From: Filosporella fistucella | Lineage: Eukaryota; Ascomycota; Leotiomycetes; Helotiales | Direction of reading: 5' to 3' | Assembly (NCBI GenBank): GCA_030077755.1 | Contig: JAQJZZ010000007.1 | Location: 1,364,001-1,428,000, forward strand | Length of the DNA stretch: 64,000 nucleotides | Part shown: positions 1 through 12,875 of the stretch, one piece after another | Numbering within the stretch: the stretch's first letter is position 1 | Layout: each line of letters starts with the position of its first letter | Program-made: the position numbers and the translations under genes | Notes under the pieces: generated by a model | Told to the model about the DNA's origin: nothing | What the model saw: only the letters and a program-made list of their open reading frames with translations | Databases searched by the model: none

Positions 1-1011
1 AGACGAATCAACCCTGGAGTCTGGTTAGGAATTAGTGGAAGCGGGAAACCTTGACCTACTGGATTCTGTGGAAAGCCAATTCTTTCTCCTTGGGATTAAG
101 AAACCGAGCTGCGGCAGCATTTGCTGGGAGATAAACATAAGCAAATACTGCAAAGCAGAGAGTTAAAGATCCCTCTATCAGAAACAAGTAGCGCCAGCCT
201 TCGAGTGCTGTATTCTCGATGCGAAAAACGCCGAAAGCCAACAAGCCACTGAAGGCATTTGCGATATTACTTGCCGCATAGAATATGGCAAGACGTCGAG
301 CTAACTCCCCTCTTCGGTAGAATGTTGTTAGGTAGTAGATGACCAGTGGAAAGAATGCAGACTCAGACATCCCTAATCATGTGTTAGCTTCCCTCTCAGT
401 GCTTCAATCCTGCTTGAATTTGGAGGTTTCGGAGGAGAATACAAACCTAGGAACCAACGAAGAGTCATCATTCCAGCGAAATTCTTAGCTGCGACAGCTA
501 AAAGGGTGAAAGATCCAAAGCAAGCCATCAGTATAGGAAGCACTCGTGCAGGGCCAAATTTCTTTCCCAACATAGCCTGACGAATGGTGAGACGAGATTG
601 AGTGACCAAGCGTGGCGACTCACAATAGGTGGGGCGAATAAAACATAAGGGACATAAAATACAGAAAGTATAATGTTATACTGGTTCTTCTTGAAGTGTA
701 GATCATCTTCCATGTGGTCCGTTTTGGCATTTCCCAGGTTCCCTGCAACGATCAGCTTTTGTGTACAACTTTGTTATGTAGCACATACCCTTATCCAAAG
801 CATTGAAAAGGTACATTACAGCCAATACAGGAAGAAGTCTGTAGTCAAACTTGCGACATAGCGATCGTTCAGCGTGATGATCCACCACATAAGCCGGCTC
901 GCTGTTGACACCGATAGGAGAATCGGGCTCAATGTCCTGGTCGGCACTATATGGGATTTTGGCATCGCCTTGGAACGACCCTGATCTTGATTCGGATCTT
1001 TGAGCGGACAT
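1..1011 (-). CDS. MFS transporter, Dal5-like anion:cation symporter family (partial, runs off left edge)
   Basis: This is the N-terminal part of a plasma-membrane major facilitator transporter of the allantoate/nicotinate/vitamin permease (Dal5, ACS) family. I join complement(<1..13, 60..372, 447..576, 624..742, 789..1011); all introns are 46-74 bases with GT..AG ends and the phases agree. The spliced protein has a hydrophilic N-terminus, then a first membrane segment (LLPVLAVMYLFNALDKGN), the family turn FLGMSESAFFP in helix 4, and further helices around YYLTTFYRRGELARR and the helix that follows. The last visible residues, RIQVDSS, match the loop after helix 6 in Dal5-type carriers. Family members import organic anions such as allantoate, ureidosuccinate, nicotinate or biotin; the substrate cannot be told from this half. 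The start at 1011 is the only Met in frame with exon 1. The C-terminal half lies outside the window. Confidence 0.88.
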
Positions 1012-4000
1012 ATCGACAAAATTTCCCTGGCCACCGAATTCTCAATTGACTTCACTGGGTATCGTGGAAGGGAAGGAGAGAGAAGAATTAATTGAGGTCG
1101 CGAGGGTAGCACATGCTTTAAGTTTGGCAGTCATTTTCCTGCAGGCGGCTTGGCCGTCCACCAGACACAAAAAGTTATAGGTAATTGTCATTTGCCTTAT
1201 CGCAGAATTTTTCGACCAACGTCCTGTGCTGTGCTGTACTGTACATCCAATATGGAGGGCAGGGACTATGAAAAGGGTTCGCGGTCAGCCGTCAACGCTT
1301 ATCTTCATCCAGTCTTGGCGACGATCCCAGGTGGTGTCGGGCTTATGCGGATCCAATTGCAGGCCGATATATCAACTTGAGTTTGGGACTGCCTCAACGC
1401 GATAGACTAGGTTAGGGATATGGATAGGGATAGGAATAGGAATAAGGATGGTGATGGTGATGGTGGCGATCGCGGACTGTCGAGATAATAGGTGCACGAG
1501 GTACTCAGTACAGTAAAAGAGAGCGAGGAAGACCCAGTGCAGCGTAACAATTTGCCTGCAACGGCCCGCGGCCACGAACGACAGGAGTGGGGTAATCCTG
1601 AAACCTTGATACGGATATGCCTGTGCAACCGGAACCGGAATATGCAGTAGCAAAATACAATTTACAATTGCAAATATGTCAGAGCAGGGAAGCTTTTCCA
1701 CGGAGTCTGAAGCCTTATCTTGGATGAACACAGAGCTTCCTAGCGTTCAAACCTAAGATTTCTCTTTTGCATACGAGAGCCCGTTGGATAGAGCAGACGA
1801 GTCCAACCTTGTACATGAGTATGTTGGGATGAATGCAAAGAGAGGTAATCGGCCAGTTCTCTGCATTTGGAAGCGATACCTGACTAATTAAAGAATAGAA
1901 GTATTCGCCATGACACGAGCGCCAAGGACATTTGTGCACGCAAGTTGATCTCTTCCATTTCCACTTGGTATAGACACCTGCTATTCTCAAGAGAGGTTTG
2001 AGCCCTTCCTACATCACTCGAAGTAATACCGGATGCTGATGCCCAGCTACTCAGGCAGATGTCGTCTACGCTTTAGCACGACTAGAACGCCAACGCTACA
2101 AGTAAGGCTTCGGCAAGACAGCAACTGAAACATACTTCCTGCTGTATGTGGTAAGTGTTCAGACTGAAACTAAATGCCAACACGTAAAAGATGTGTCGGT
2201 CAGCGGTTGAAGGCGGAAGCAGGGTGGAAGCATGAAATGCGAGGACTAAATGACGAGTCACGTGGATGCGACCGATTGAGTAAATACCTGGGTATATTGG
2301 GACGAGAGTGAGAGCGGACAATGCGAGGGAAGAAGTCTTTGCCAAATGGCGGATTACAATGGGGTTTCCTCTTCGAAGAGCGGCGAAACTAGTAGTGAAA
2401 ACCTCGATCAAAAAGGGGTATAACGTGACTGGATTTTGCTGACCGTACCTCAGTTCATTACATGTCGGAGAAGCTCAAATCAAACGCCGTGCTCGTGCAG
2501 TGCTGCGGTGTGGCGCTGGGGTGGGACGTCATAGGCGGCTGCTTCCAGCCATCATGTCTCTGGTGCAAATCCATATCTTGTTCTGTTCCAAAAAGTCGTA
2601 TGTTTGCTGCATATTATTCACCTCCACATTAGAATGCATGGGGATATTATTCTCCCAGATGATACGATTGATTAAGTACCATGATCAATTCTGACATTGC
2701 GGTCTGGGCTCTACGGAGTCACGCCGGTCTACGCACACCACTTTCGGAATTTTTAGAGGATCATAGTTTCCGCTGCTATTCAAGAAAGGAGAGGCATGGT
2801 CTGAATCCAGGTTATATGACCTGCAACTTTTCGGACATTTCGTTGTGTGACATCAAGATGGTGTGGCTTTGAAGGCAGAGTATGGTTTGGACGAGATCAG
2901 AACGAGAAATCAGAGCACAAGGCAGCTGAATCTTTCCACTTCTTTGCCTAGAGAACCGAGAATGACGTCGGGTTCTCTCGTCTGGTGTGAGGCTGTCGAC
3001 AGCGGGGCGGCTCTGGGAGTTGGAGCTGTATGTGGAAGGAAGACAGGAAGTTTTGATATTATCTAAAGTCCAAAGTTTTGTTTAGGAGCATCTTACCCAA
3101 GTGACTACTTACTTAATGTAAGGAGTGGCCCTCCCTAGATATGGATATCCGATGAATAACGCCCCGGTGAGGTACGAGTCGGATTGAATGCCAGCTTGTG
3201 CTTGCTCTCCAGTCAAGTCCACACATACTGCGAGTCCTATTACTTTGTCTTTTATCAATACTTTATCGCTGCCTCATTCAGCGGCATCTTGTATCAATAT
3301 TTGGCGTACAGAATCCTGAACAGGTGGTTATGGAAGAACTATGCAGAGCTATAATTTTAATGACATATCGAATAAGTATTGATCAATTGGGCACTTCACA
3401 GAGCACGCCGAAGCAACGAGGTGAAGCCCTAACGGACCCGCAAGGTATAATTGTACCTTAAGGTATTCAAGCCAATTTCGGAGGTTACAAGGTATGAACA
3501 AACAACATAGAGACTTCTTCATGACTCAATTAAATCGCCAGCATCTTTTGCCATTCTCCAAATAAAAGTTTTTAGATACTTAGAGAGTATCGGCTACCAC
3601 ACATATAGTGCTACGAGCTCAACATTCTAACTATGTACACTATTACTATAACATCTCTCGGGTTCTAGCTACACATTTATAACTGAACATTAGCTTAGGT
3701 TTAAACCTTTTTTGAATTTCGTTCAAACGTGGGCTCCTATGTAGACTAACACTTACCAATTGCATATAATTTAGGTCATCGACCTGGCTTTCTAATTATT
3801 GCACTATTCTTGCCCTGGTTATCACGATTCTTCGTTATTCAGCAAATAAGGAATCAGTGTTATAGTACAGCAATCACTTCCACCTGATACAAGCCACCTC
3901 TTCCAGGTTGGTTGTTCCGTTATTGTACAACCCTGAATCAATCATAAGAACTCGGTGGCCGCTTGCTCATATTAGGCTGCATCATCTGAAGGAAAAGCAT

Positions 4001-4619
4001 ATTACCACCTGTCGTCACCACTTAATAAAGGCTCCCTCTTTCCATAGGCAAAGTGTGCTCTAGACTCTTATAAGAACATTCGTAAGGGATAATCGCCGAG
4101 TATATCTAGCAAGACAATACTCATTACTGGGTATTTGCCTCTTGTACAAGTATCTGGTACTGTTTGCACGCGACAAATTCCGAGTCGAGATCAAGGCCTA
4201 CGCCACACTGAAACTTGGACCAGCGAATAGTCTCAGCCCTCTTTTCTTTCCGAGTCTCACTGCCTCGCTGCCCACGCTTCGCTCCACCCTCGCCTTCATC
4301 CCTCGTCCCCTCAGCGTCATCGAGCCGCAGCGCAGTTGCACTCACAAAACCAACCTCACCTCACTTCACTAATCATTCAAATCGAAAACTTCAGCCATTC
4401 CTCTCAACCATCGCCTCTTCACCGACTTCCCTCCGCTTCTTGAACAACTCACCAACCCTCCCATCATTCTATTTCCCCTACATCAACCTTCATAATCTCC
4501 GTCGCCACGTCGCAGTTCCATAATCAGGATGGAAAGCGAAAAATAAGGACCTGACAAATCAATTTCTGATACCTCTCGCAGCTTTTTGCCCACTCTCCTA
4601 CGACGTCAATAACGTCACT
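1012..4619. other. Intergenic region with no recognisable gene
   Basis: About 3.6 kb between the divergent transporter and phosphatase genes. Open frames here are short and show no domain or sensible splice continuation. A degenerate purine-rich run of GGATAG/GGAATA/GGTGAT units lies at about 1411-1466. Part of the interval (about 3500-4100) is AT-rich and non-coding in appearance. From about 4230 to 4619 the plus strand is strongly C+T-rich with many TCACC/CTTC runs, as in promoters and 5' leaders of filamentous fungal genes, so it is probably the leader of the phosphatase gene. Confidence 0.6.
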
Positions 4620-7339
4620 ATGGTCACAAAGACTGCTACAAGACCACCCCCTCGGTCTTCCCATTCACATTCACACTCGCAATCGCATCGAACTTCCTCG
4701 AAATCATCCTCGACTCCTCTGAACCCGCCGGCACGAGTGGCAGCATCTGTTGGACAATCAATGCCTCCCAATGCAGCGCCGTTTCTGCGGTCTCCAGGTG
4801 TGCAAAATGAGATTCGCACTCCAAGTCCAAATTACTTTGGCCTCATAGTCGACCCTGCAAGTGATCCTCGGGACTCGGGTGTTGGACCAAAAGACAATTG
4901 GAGTCCCCCATCGTCCTCTATTATATCTTTCGGAGCACCATCACCTAAACATCTACCGCTAGATTCGAACCCTGATTTCGAAGCCTTCCGCAGGCAGACA
5001 GAAGAGAATCATGGCTTCAATCTTGGGCATGGAAATTTGTCTCATTTTGCTTCTACACCTAGTGCACATTCACGCCCACGGCCGGAACGCAAACCCACAA
5101 GAACAAACACTCAAGAATATCCATCACCTAAATCGAAACCGCAAAATCCCACTACAATACCAGGCGGAATGGATCTTGACGGCAGCGGACAGCACCGGCA
5201 GGCTTCTCCAGCTACTCTAAATGCACCGTCATTTTTCGACATACCACGCCAACAATCTCCAGTAAACATCAGCGAAGCAAATCCGCCATTAGAACGTAAT
5301 ATAGTTTCACGCCTTGATGACCGACATCCGCGGTTGTCTCTACCACAGAATAAAGCCAACCCTCCATCACCTAATCTCAAGTTGCAACGTACGCCCCAAT
5401 ACCGCGCCGATACTCTTCCTTCTTCCTTTGATGATGGCCCAGCTATGATCTCGCCTGCTCAATTAAAGGACATGCTGGAACGTCTTCCACCATCTCAATT
5501 TCTTCTATTGGATCTCCGCGTATTTCCCCAATTTGCCCAGTCAAGGATACAAGGCGCCTTGAATTTATGTATACCCACGACTTTACTGAAACGGCCGTCC
5601 TTCAATTTGCAAAAACTCCAAGACACATTCACGAACGGGAGTGAAAAGAAAAGATTTGCTGAATGGAGAAATGCCAAATACATAGTAATGTATGATGGAT
5701 TTTCGACGGAAAAGAAAGACGCGGCAGCGGCAATCAATACCTTTAAGAAATTCTCTAGTGAGGGCTGGGATAGAAATTCTTACATTTTGCGAGGTGGTTT
5801 TATCGAATTCGGCAAGGCATTCCCCCAATTAATCGACGATAGGTCGAATCAGCAAATGCAATCATCCAAGGTCAATCTTTCTCTAGGTACATCGGGCCCA
5901 GAAGTGGCACCTGTTGCAGGCGGATGCGTTATGCCAGCAACCAAAAATGCAGCAAATCCGTTCTTCAGTAATATAAGACAAAATCAAGATCTGATTGGCG
6001 GCGTGGGTCAGATGGATGTCAAGCTTCCTGATGATCTTGCCACAGAAGCACAAAATCTTCTCCCGAGGTGGCTTCTGAAGGCAGCAGCTGAAGAAAACCA
6101 TGGGAAAATAGTAGCGGATAAGTTTTTGAATCTGGAATTAGCGGAGCAAGCCCGAATGACCAAGGCTCTTTCGTGTGGCGTTTCCTACGGCACACCCTCT
6201 GCGGCCAACAGAGAGGTTCAACTCGCGGGAATTGAAAAGGGCGGAAAAAACAGATATAACAACATATGGCCATTCGAACACGCTCGAGTGAGGCTCCAAG
6301 GCCGTGCAGATGGAGCCTGTGACTATGTAAATGCGAGTCATATACGACCCTCGTTAAGCAATAAAAGATATATCGCTTCGCAGGGTCCACTGCCTGCGAC
6401 TTTTGAGGTAAATCCACTACTCCTAGCCGCCTTGAAATTAATGCTAAATCTAAGTAGGATTTCTGGAGTGTCGTTTGGGACCAAGATGTTCGAGTCATTG
6501 TGATGCTTACGGCTGAGTCTGAAGGAGGACAACTTAAGTGTCATCCATATTGGTCCAGCAAGGAGTATGGGCCAATGAAACTCAAGGGTCTCTCCGAGAA
6601 GAAGGTGTCTCTGGACACCAAAAAACGACGTTCCACTACAGAACGCCGCGATTCTGGTCGGCGTAGAGCAAACACTACAGCGGAGACAGTCCCTCCTCCC
6701 CCAGCTACCGAGCCTCCACATGCGATAGTCAGGAAATTCACACTCTCGCATGCTGCCCATCCATTCTCCCCTATGAGAGAGATTACCCAGATCCATTACT
6801 CATCCTGGCCTGATTTTGGAGCACCAGCCAACGCGGCCCAGCTACTCGGACTGGTTGAGTTGAGTAATCTCTTGCAGCGAGCATCGACTGCGCCAACACA
6901 GTCACCACGGTCAGATGACCCTGAATCCGATGAGAATTCTCGCCCCATCCTAGTCCACTGTAGTGCTGGGTGTGGGCGTACGGGGACATTCTGCACAATC
7001 GACTCCGTCATCGATATGCTGAAGCGACAACGGAAAGAAATGAAGAGCGGTGTTACTCCTATGGATATGGACACATCGTTCTCCGGCGAAGGAGATTACA
7101 TGGGCAGCAAACACGTTGCGGAGGTATCGGGTGATTGGGTATTTGATCAGGATCTAGACTTAGTCGAGAAGACAGTTGAAGATTTCCGGGGACAGCGCTT
7201 GAGTATGGTTCAAAGTCTAAGACAGTACGTACTGTGCTATGAAACTGTATTAGAATGGATATCACAGCAACATTTCGGACCGGCGAAGACTGGGAGAGAG
7301 CGGAGTGGCAGTGATGGTGGTTTTGGTAGATCTTCTTGA
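4620..7339 (+). CDS. Protein tyrosine phosphatase with N-terminal rhodanese domain (Pyp1/Pyp2-Ptp2/3 type MAP kinase phosphatase)
   Basis: Two exons, 4620..6407 and 6458..7339, joined across a 50-base GTAAAT..TAG intron, give 889 residues. The first ~275 residues are low-complexity (Ser/Pro/His-rich). A rhodanese/CDC25-like domain follows at about 278-400 (QFLLLDLRVFPQFAQSRIQG); its active-site loop reads MYDGFSTEK and lacks the catalytic Cys, so it is probably a docking module. The classical PTP domain fills the C-terminal third: the splice restores DFWSVVWDQDVRVIVMLT, the WPD loop is SSWPDFG (Asp ~715) and the P-loop is HCSAGCGRTGTF (Cys ~764). The same architecture in fission yeast Pyp1/Pyp2 and yeast Ptp2/Ptp3 dephosphorylates stress MAP kinases (Sty1/Hog1) and cell-wall MAP kinases, so that role is inferred. 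Basic and Ser/Pro-rich insertions within the PTP domain (after residue ~640) are typical of filamentous fungi. Confidence 0.93.
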
Positions 7340-7794
7340 TCGATTCCCAAACCGCGCAATTTAGCTCAAAGTGCACCCGATAGACGCGGCATAAGCGCCT
7401 GCATTTTATTGTAAAGCATGCGTTTTAAGGGTCAAGATGGCCAGGTTGATCAAGGATTTCTTGACTTGGGTTTCATGATAATGCTCCGGGATGACAGTTT
7501 TCGGTGTGGAACAGGATATGATGATATGGCATCGGTTGGTCAACATGCATAGCAAAGGCGCAATGGTTCTGGAGCGGTTAGATGGTAAATGACAGCAGAT
7601 GAGTGGTCTCTGTGTAGAAAGTGGCAAATATATAAAGGTCACACACGCCTATCTTCCTCGAGATGCAAACCGTGACAGTACATCATAAGCAGGATTTTTT
7701 TCTCGAAGTCTTGCCCTACTACCTCCTATGCTACAAATGGTATGATACACCAACGCTTTTTCCATAGGATGCCTCCTCACTCATGATATTGAAT
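7340..7794. other. Convergent intergenic region
   Basis: 455 bases between the stop codons of the phosphatase (+) and the Vid28-like gene (-). It must hold both 3' ends. I see AT-rich stretches near 7395-7420 and 7625-7640 but no canonical signal I would name, and no gene. Confidence 0.6.
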
Positions 7795-10700
7795 TCACTG
7801 ACTCTGTCTCATCTGCCACAGGGCAGACTTTGCACGTTCTCTGACACTAAGCTCGCCATCCTTCTCAAGCATCTCTAGCTTGTTCAAAAATCCAAGCTTT
7901 TTCAATTCGTTTGCCCGCTGGGTGCAAGCATGTGCATCATTCTGGTCATCCATCCAAGTTATGTTTGTAACAAGGTGGCAAAGCGCGTGGCGGACTTCCA
8001 TGTTGGGATGGTTGAATTGTGGGACCAAGAGCTTCAGGAGATCTGTTTGAGCGATCACGAGCTGTCTGTGGCGCGGTATGCTCGCTGCCATATGAACCAA
8101 AATGTAGGCAACGGCAATGATGATCTCGGCTTGCGGAGGGATGATCTTCCTTTCAGAATTAGGGGAGCCTCTGTTGTATGGATTAATAACTTTCGGCTTT
8201 AACTTGGAAGCCAAAATGTCAAAGACACGGTCTTGACCCAGGGCATTGAACAGGAAGTCAATCATTTCTGTAGTTTCGGCAGTCCCGCCATGACCAGCGC
8301 CACCGATAAGGTTTCTTATAAAATCTAGACCCTGTTCCTGCACTGCAATGTCGTCCTTTCTGGCCTTTCTTGCTGGGTTTGTCTCTGCCTCTCTTAGGGC
8401 CGCAAGGCGGGCTTCTGCTTGTTGAACGGACTTGCTTCTGCTGCTGCTTGGTCGCGAATTACTTGGCCGGAAAGAGGAGTTCCCAAACGCCATATCCACC
8501 TGCTCTTCGAATTGATCCATCTCAACATCCTCGTCCATTCCATCACTCGGCGAATGAGATGTTTCGGTCTTGCCTCTTGATGAAGATAGAGCCTCGTCTT
8601 CGGTATCATCACAAATAAGTTGTACAAGCCAACCTTGGCCCAACTCCTCTAAACATAAACGCTTCATGTCGTTACTTACACCATGAACATAGTGCTTCAG
8701 TGCCCACAAGGCGTTGAGCCGTAACTTTGCATTCATGGAATGGGCATGCTCACACAATACTTTCAGTACGCCAGCCTCTGAAATAGACTAGTCACGAGTT
8801 AGATGAAGTAAAAGATGCTGGCGACTAAAGACTAACCTCTCGCATTGGGCTAACATCTGTCAGTAAATTGCATACCGTTGCTGCTGCTGCGATCTGAACT
8901 TCCACATCTGGATGCTGGAGAAGGCGAAAAACTGGTTCGGCGACACCATTGTCTATCAAGGTGGTGCGAAGCACTGAGACTGATCGCGACAGGGCTCGTA
9001 CTGCTCCGCAAGCAGCAATCAGAACGCTGATTGTGTTGATGCCATAACCTTGTTTCGACTCGCTTCCATTTGACCCATTAGTGAGTTTTTCAGATTTCTC
9101 GGCAGACTTCGAGGCTGGCTTGCCAGGCTCTGAGTTCATCGATTCTACAACATATGGCATGACGCCTTGATCCACAATTGCCTTCCGATATTCCTCCTTA
9201 AAGGGGACCAGCGCGGCGATTGCTTTTAACGTGCTCTCTCTGACTTTGACTTTATGGAGTAACAGCGGCGGCTGACCACGCTTCCCCAGACGGGAAGTTC
9301 GCGCATCCATATGATCCCCATCATCGGCATCTTGTGGAGACCACGGCTGGGGAGTCGACGACTCGGTAACGGGATCATACGATAGCTTAAGCAGTTTGGA
9401 GAGCTTGCTTACAACTCCAGCATCGTATGCAGATTTCTGGAGATATTCGCTGTCTGTGATGAGCATTGCCAGTATCCCAGGGGTCCTTTCCTTTGTGATC
9501 CAGTCCAGAGATAAAGCCTCCTCGTCTGCGAAATCATCTCTACCCTTTGGCGGCAGAAGTCCATCGTCAAGCATCTGTACTAGGAGAGGGACCACAAGCA
9601 AACCCAGGGCAATTTCTCTAACTTTGTTCGTGAGTCCAGCGCGATATAGAACAGTTAAAACGGAAGCAGCCATCAACCTCTCAATCCCGCGTCGAGATCT
9701 CAAGACTAATATGAGATATGCAATCAGAGGACTTTCAGGCTCCTCGGAGTCCAGGGTTGCGCTGTCAGGAGCTAGTGGTCCAAGCTCCGATGTGGCATCA
9801 TTCCAGGTGGGTAGAGCACTACCTATGTATTTGTTTGAACTAGGACGCCCACTTTGTGCCAAATTGAGGCTGGAGTTCGACGTGCCCAAAGGCGGAAAAG
9901 CAGATGGCTGGCCATTTACACTTTTCTGGTTGAAAGGTACGAAAGGTAGCAAGTAGTCTACAGCGTTCAGCTGGCTCTGTCTAACACTTAGGCCTGCCGC
10001 ATTGAAAGAGTTCCAAGCAGCATGTGTAGTCTGGAAGGTGGTGAAGTCATTCGGCTGGCTGACAGGGAAGATAGCCAAAATGGATGGGGAGTAAAGGAGT
10101 TGAGAAGCACGAAATTTAGAGTCGGCGATAATAACTGAAACGGCTTCTAAAATCGCAGAAAGTTTAGCCCCTGGTGGGGCAGGACCAGGAAAGTATTCTT
10201 GTAATCCATCTTTGTGGGCAGATATCTCAGCCCCAGGTATAACGAGGCCTTCCGCGACAACAAAACTAGCCAATCTCGTTGCAAGAGCGTCTAGAACTCC
10301 GGAACTTGCCAGTGCCTGCTGGTGGCGCTCTTCCCTACAGATTCGGCTTATTAATGATGCAACAAGTGTTATCTGTGTTTGAGATGTAGATGACGGAGAA
10401 GTTTGGGACAATATTTGGCACAGCGATGCCACATTCTGTCTGGAGAAAAGACCTTCAGCAATGGAGGCCGTAGTGATAGCATGAACGTTCGATGAGAGAG
10501 CTGAGGCATCTGCCAAATTTGAAAGGGCTCGAAGGGCAACTAGGACGAGTTGTGCAGGATTGCTCGTCGGGCATAAGTTCGAGAGGATCGAAGGTAATGC
10601 AGCGGCAGAATATAGAGGTGCAAGGAAGGAAGTACCACCTGTGAAAGTCAGTCATTTCAATTTTATAATATATTTCTGAGTGACTACCAAGTGCAATGCT

Positions 10701-10970
10701 CGCAATTATTTGAAGCCCCTGTAACCTAACTACCTCATCTTCCCCGAGCGGCCGTACAGTATAGCTATGGTCGTGGGCTTTGCCATCTTGCCTGCCGCTA
10801 GTCTTACTGAATGTCAAGCGTACCACAAGTTCCAACACACCCAGATTTACCATTAATTCCTTCTTGGTGGAGTGGCCGACGATCTCATTCTTGATGGATT
10901 TAAGAATCGCAGTTTGCTCAGCAGATGTCCTTGCATTTCGGAGTTGACCAAGCCACGGTTGCCTCGCCAT
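7795..10970 (-). CDS. VID28: Armadillo-repeat protein, Vid28/Gid5 (ARMC8) subunit of the GID/CTLH ubiquitin ligase
   Basis: Three exons, complement(7795..8775, 8837..10638, 10688..10970), total 3066 bases and 1021 residues with consistent phases. The start at 10970 begins MARQPWLGQL; upstream in-frame codons look like leader sequence. The protein is almost wholly helical ARM repeats, for example LVLVALRALSNLADASALS, the repeat reading VEVQIAAAATVCNLLTDVSP (joined by splicing to MREAGVLKVLCEHAHS) and, near the end, HPNMEVRHALCHLVTNITWM. An acidic/Ser-rich insertion (around DGMDEDVEMDQFEEQ) interrupts the C-terminal repeats. ARMC8/Vid28 binds the Gid4-type substrate receptor in the GID E3 ligase, which degrades gluconeogenic enzymes such as Fbp1 after glucose addition. 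Length agrees with fungal Vid28 (~900-1000). The gene is divergent from PHO80 and convergent with the phosphatase. Confidence 0.88.
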
Positions 10971-12868
10971 TTCGAGAAAACCTATGGGTTTGCAAAGATT
11001 GGCGACTTCGTGGTGATAGAGATTGGAGAGCGTGGTAGGTTTGAGGGGGCAAGAGTAACTGTAGAAGTTTTTGAAATGCTTTTGGCCGGGACCTTCTGAA
11101 TATGGGCAGCGGTGGCAATGATGTATGATGGTAATCAGGAGCCGGTGTGGTGGATGTTGGGATGGGAAGCAGACAGATTCACGCACCTATTGTCGCATCA
11201 GGAGAAAGTTGGGAAGAGATGGGATGAAATCGTGCAGGAAACATGAAGTCAGAGGTGTAAAGTTTCTGAGCGGGACTGGCGTTTGGTCGGGACATCAGCC
11301 GGCTCAGCCTTGCGTGTGGAGGTGGAGTTTACAGTGCAACCTCGCCAGCCCAAGTCCAAGTACTAAGGCTGTTGTTAGTAACAGTGTGGATTTGTGGGAG
11401 AGTGTACACAAGTACAAGTACAACTTTGGAAGCACATATCAAAACATGAACATGGTGAAGATGAGGATGAAGTAGATGCAGCACAAACGAAACTATGGAG
11501 CACAAAGTGCAGAGCACGGGAATCAACAGAGTGACTCGTGCATCATTTCGGATATTTACATATCATCTCGCATCCACACCACTATTACTGTCATCTGAGG
11601 CTGGCAATCACTTCCCGACGCTGGGTTTGGATATCGCTATATCAATTTATTCATTAGTGATGATGCTAAAGGGAAAGAAAACATACGATAACTGCGAGCT
11701 CGATCTGCACCTGTATAGCATATATTATTATTATTATCATCATCATCATCATCATCATCATCATAGTTTTAGAAGTCGGATTGTGTGCTGCCTTTCGATC
11801 GTTTGAGAATATCTCCAGATTTGAAAATGTAAAAACACTATATCAACAAACCAATAATGAATTCAGGTCCCACCCTACTTCTTTGCACATATGCACAGTA
11901 TATCTCAAACTCTAGAGCCAATTCAACAAGTCATTCCCATATTGCAGATTTCACCAACATAAACTGTAGCTCGTAAAATTTCGTCTGACTTTCGGGGGTT
12001 TGGGCTTGATGGATAACAGAACCAGGGCTTGGCTGATACTGTAATCAGATCCATGAACCGCAATTTGTACACAATTTACAAGGGAAGATACATAAGTTTC
12101 TCTCCCAACTTGACCCCACTCCCAAACACATAACTTTGCCCCTGTTCCTGATTTCCGATTGTAACCTGCAATGCTTACCTCAATATCCCAATGATTACCT
12201 TCTCCAAACTGCCCCACTGATCACCCACAATCTGCAGTGCAGTGCAGTGCATTCTGCCCACGGAGTAGATCATCTATGGCGCTGTCCTGTACTTGCCTGC
12301 CTACGGCAACTCCGTAAAAACCTCCGGTCAGTTACATGCGTTGAACGATCTGCTTTGCCATTGCTCGCTTCCCTTTTCATCTTTCCTTTACTTCTCCCCT
12401 GCTACGGCAAAGAGAGGAGTTGTGTAGTGTTGCCAGAACCTCGTGTGAAAAAGAAAGGAAAAGGTCAAACAAACCCAAAAAGAGAAGCATAAAGCAGAGG
12501 GCTGAAAAGTCGACTCGCGGTCTCGATTTCGCTGAAGCCCTCTCCTAGTCCACCCTTCCGGCCTACCTACCTACCTACCTTATCAAAACCATCCAAGCAA
12601 GCACATCCACATCTAGCTTTTCTCCGTCGAATAAAAACTTCTCGACCAAGAAACATCTACAACCGTGGTTTCCTCAACCTACCAACATTGTCAGCAGCAC
12701 CCTTTGCGACGAACAGCCGCCATTTGGTTACGCTACGATCCCCATACCGTTGGCCTTCCTGATCAATATTCTTCACTCGACCCCACTCTCACGAATACTT
12801 GAACTTCCTATATTTCCACAAACGTTCTGCCCACCACCTACTCTTACAATGACTCTATCCTCGAGACA
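10971..12868. other. Divergent promoter region between VID28 and PHO80
   Basis: About 1.9 kb with no supported gene. It carries a trinucleotide tract near 11721-11765, a CTGCAGTGCAGTGCAGTG repeat near 12230-12250 and a CTACCTACCTACCTACC run near 12560. The stretch from about 12500 to 12850 is C+T/A-rich without G, like the leader of a highly expressed fungal gene on the plus strand. Confidence 0.6.
11721..11765. repeat. Compound TTA/TCA trinucleotide microsatellite
   Basis: The plus strand reads about five ATT/TTA units followed directly by about nine ATC/TCA units, ending at ATCATAG. It lies in the VID28-PHO80 intergenic region. It is translated only in spurious short frames (poly-Tyr/poly-His), so it is treated as a simple repeat. 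Confidence 0.9.
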
Positions 12869-12875
12869 ATGCTAA
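12849..12875 (+). promoter_or_regulatory. Upstream ORF overlapping the PHO80 start codon
   Basis: An ATG at 12849 opens an eight-codon frame that ends with TAA at 12873-12875, seven bases beyond the first base of the PHO80 ATG at 12869. It is in a different frame from PHO80. If the transcript begins upstream of 12849, ribosomes starting here would terminate just past the main start and reach PHO80 only by leaky scanning or short back-tracking reinitiation. Seen directly in sequence; regulatory effect inferred. Confidence 0.5.

Noticed and set aside
6019..6498. Minus-strand frame of 159 codons inside the phosphatase gene
   Set aside because: Antisense shadow crossing the phosphatase intron; no recognisable features.
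9396..9956. Plus-strand frame of 186 codons inside VID28
   Set aside because: Shadow of an ARM-repeat exon; product is Ser/Arg-rich without domain.
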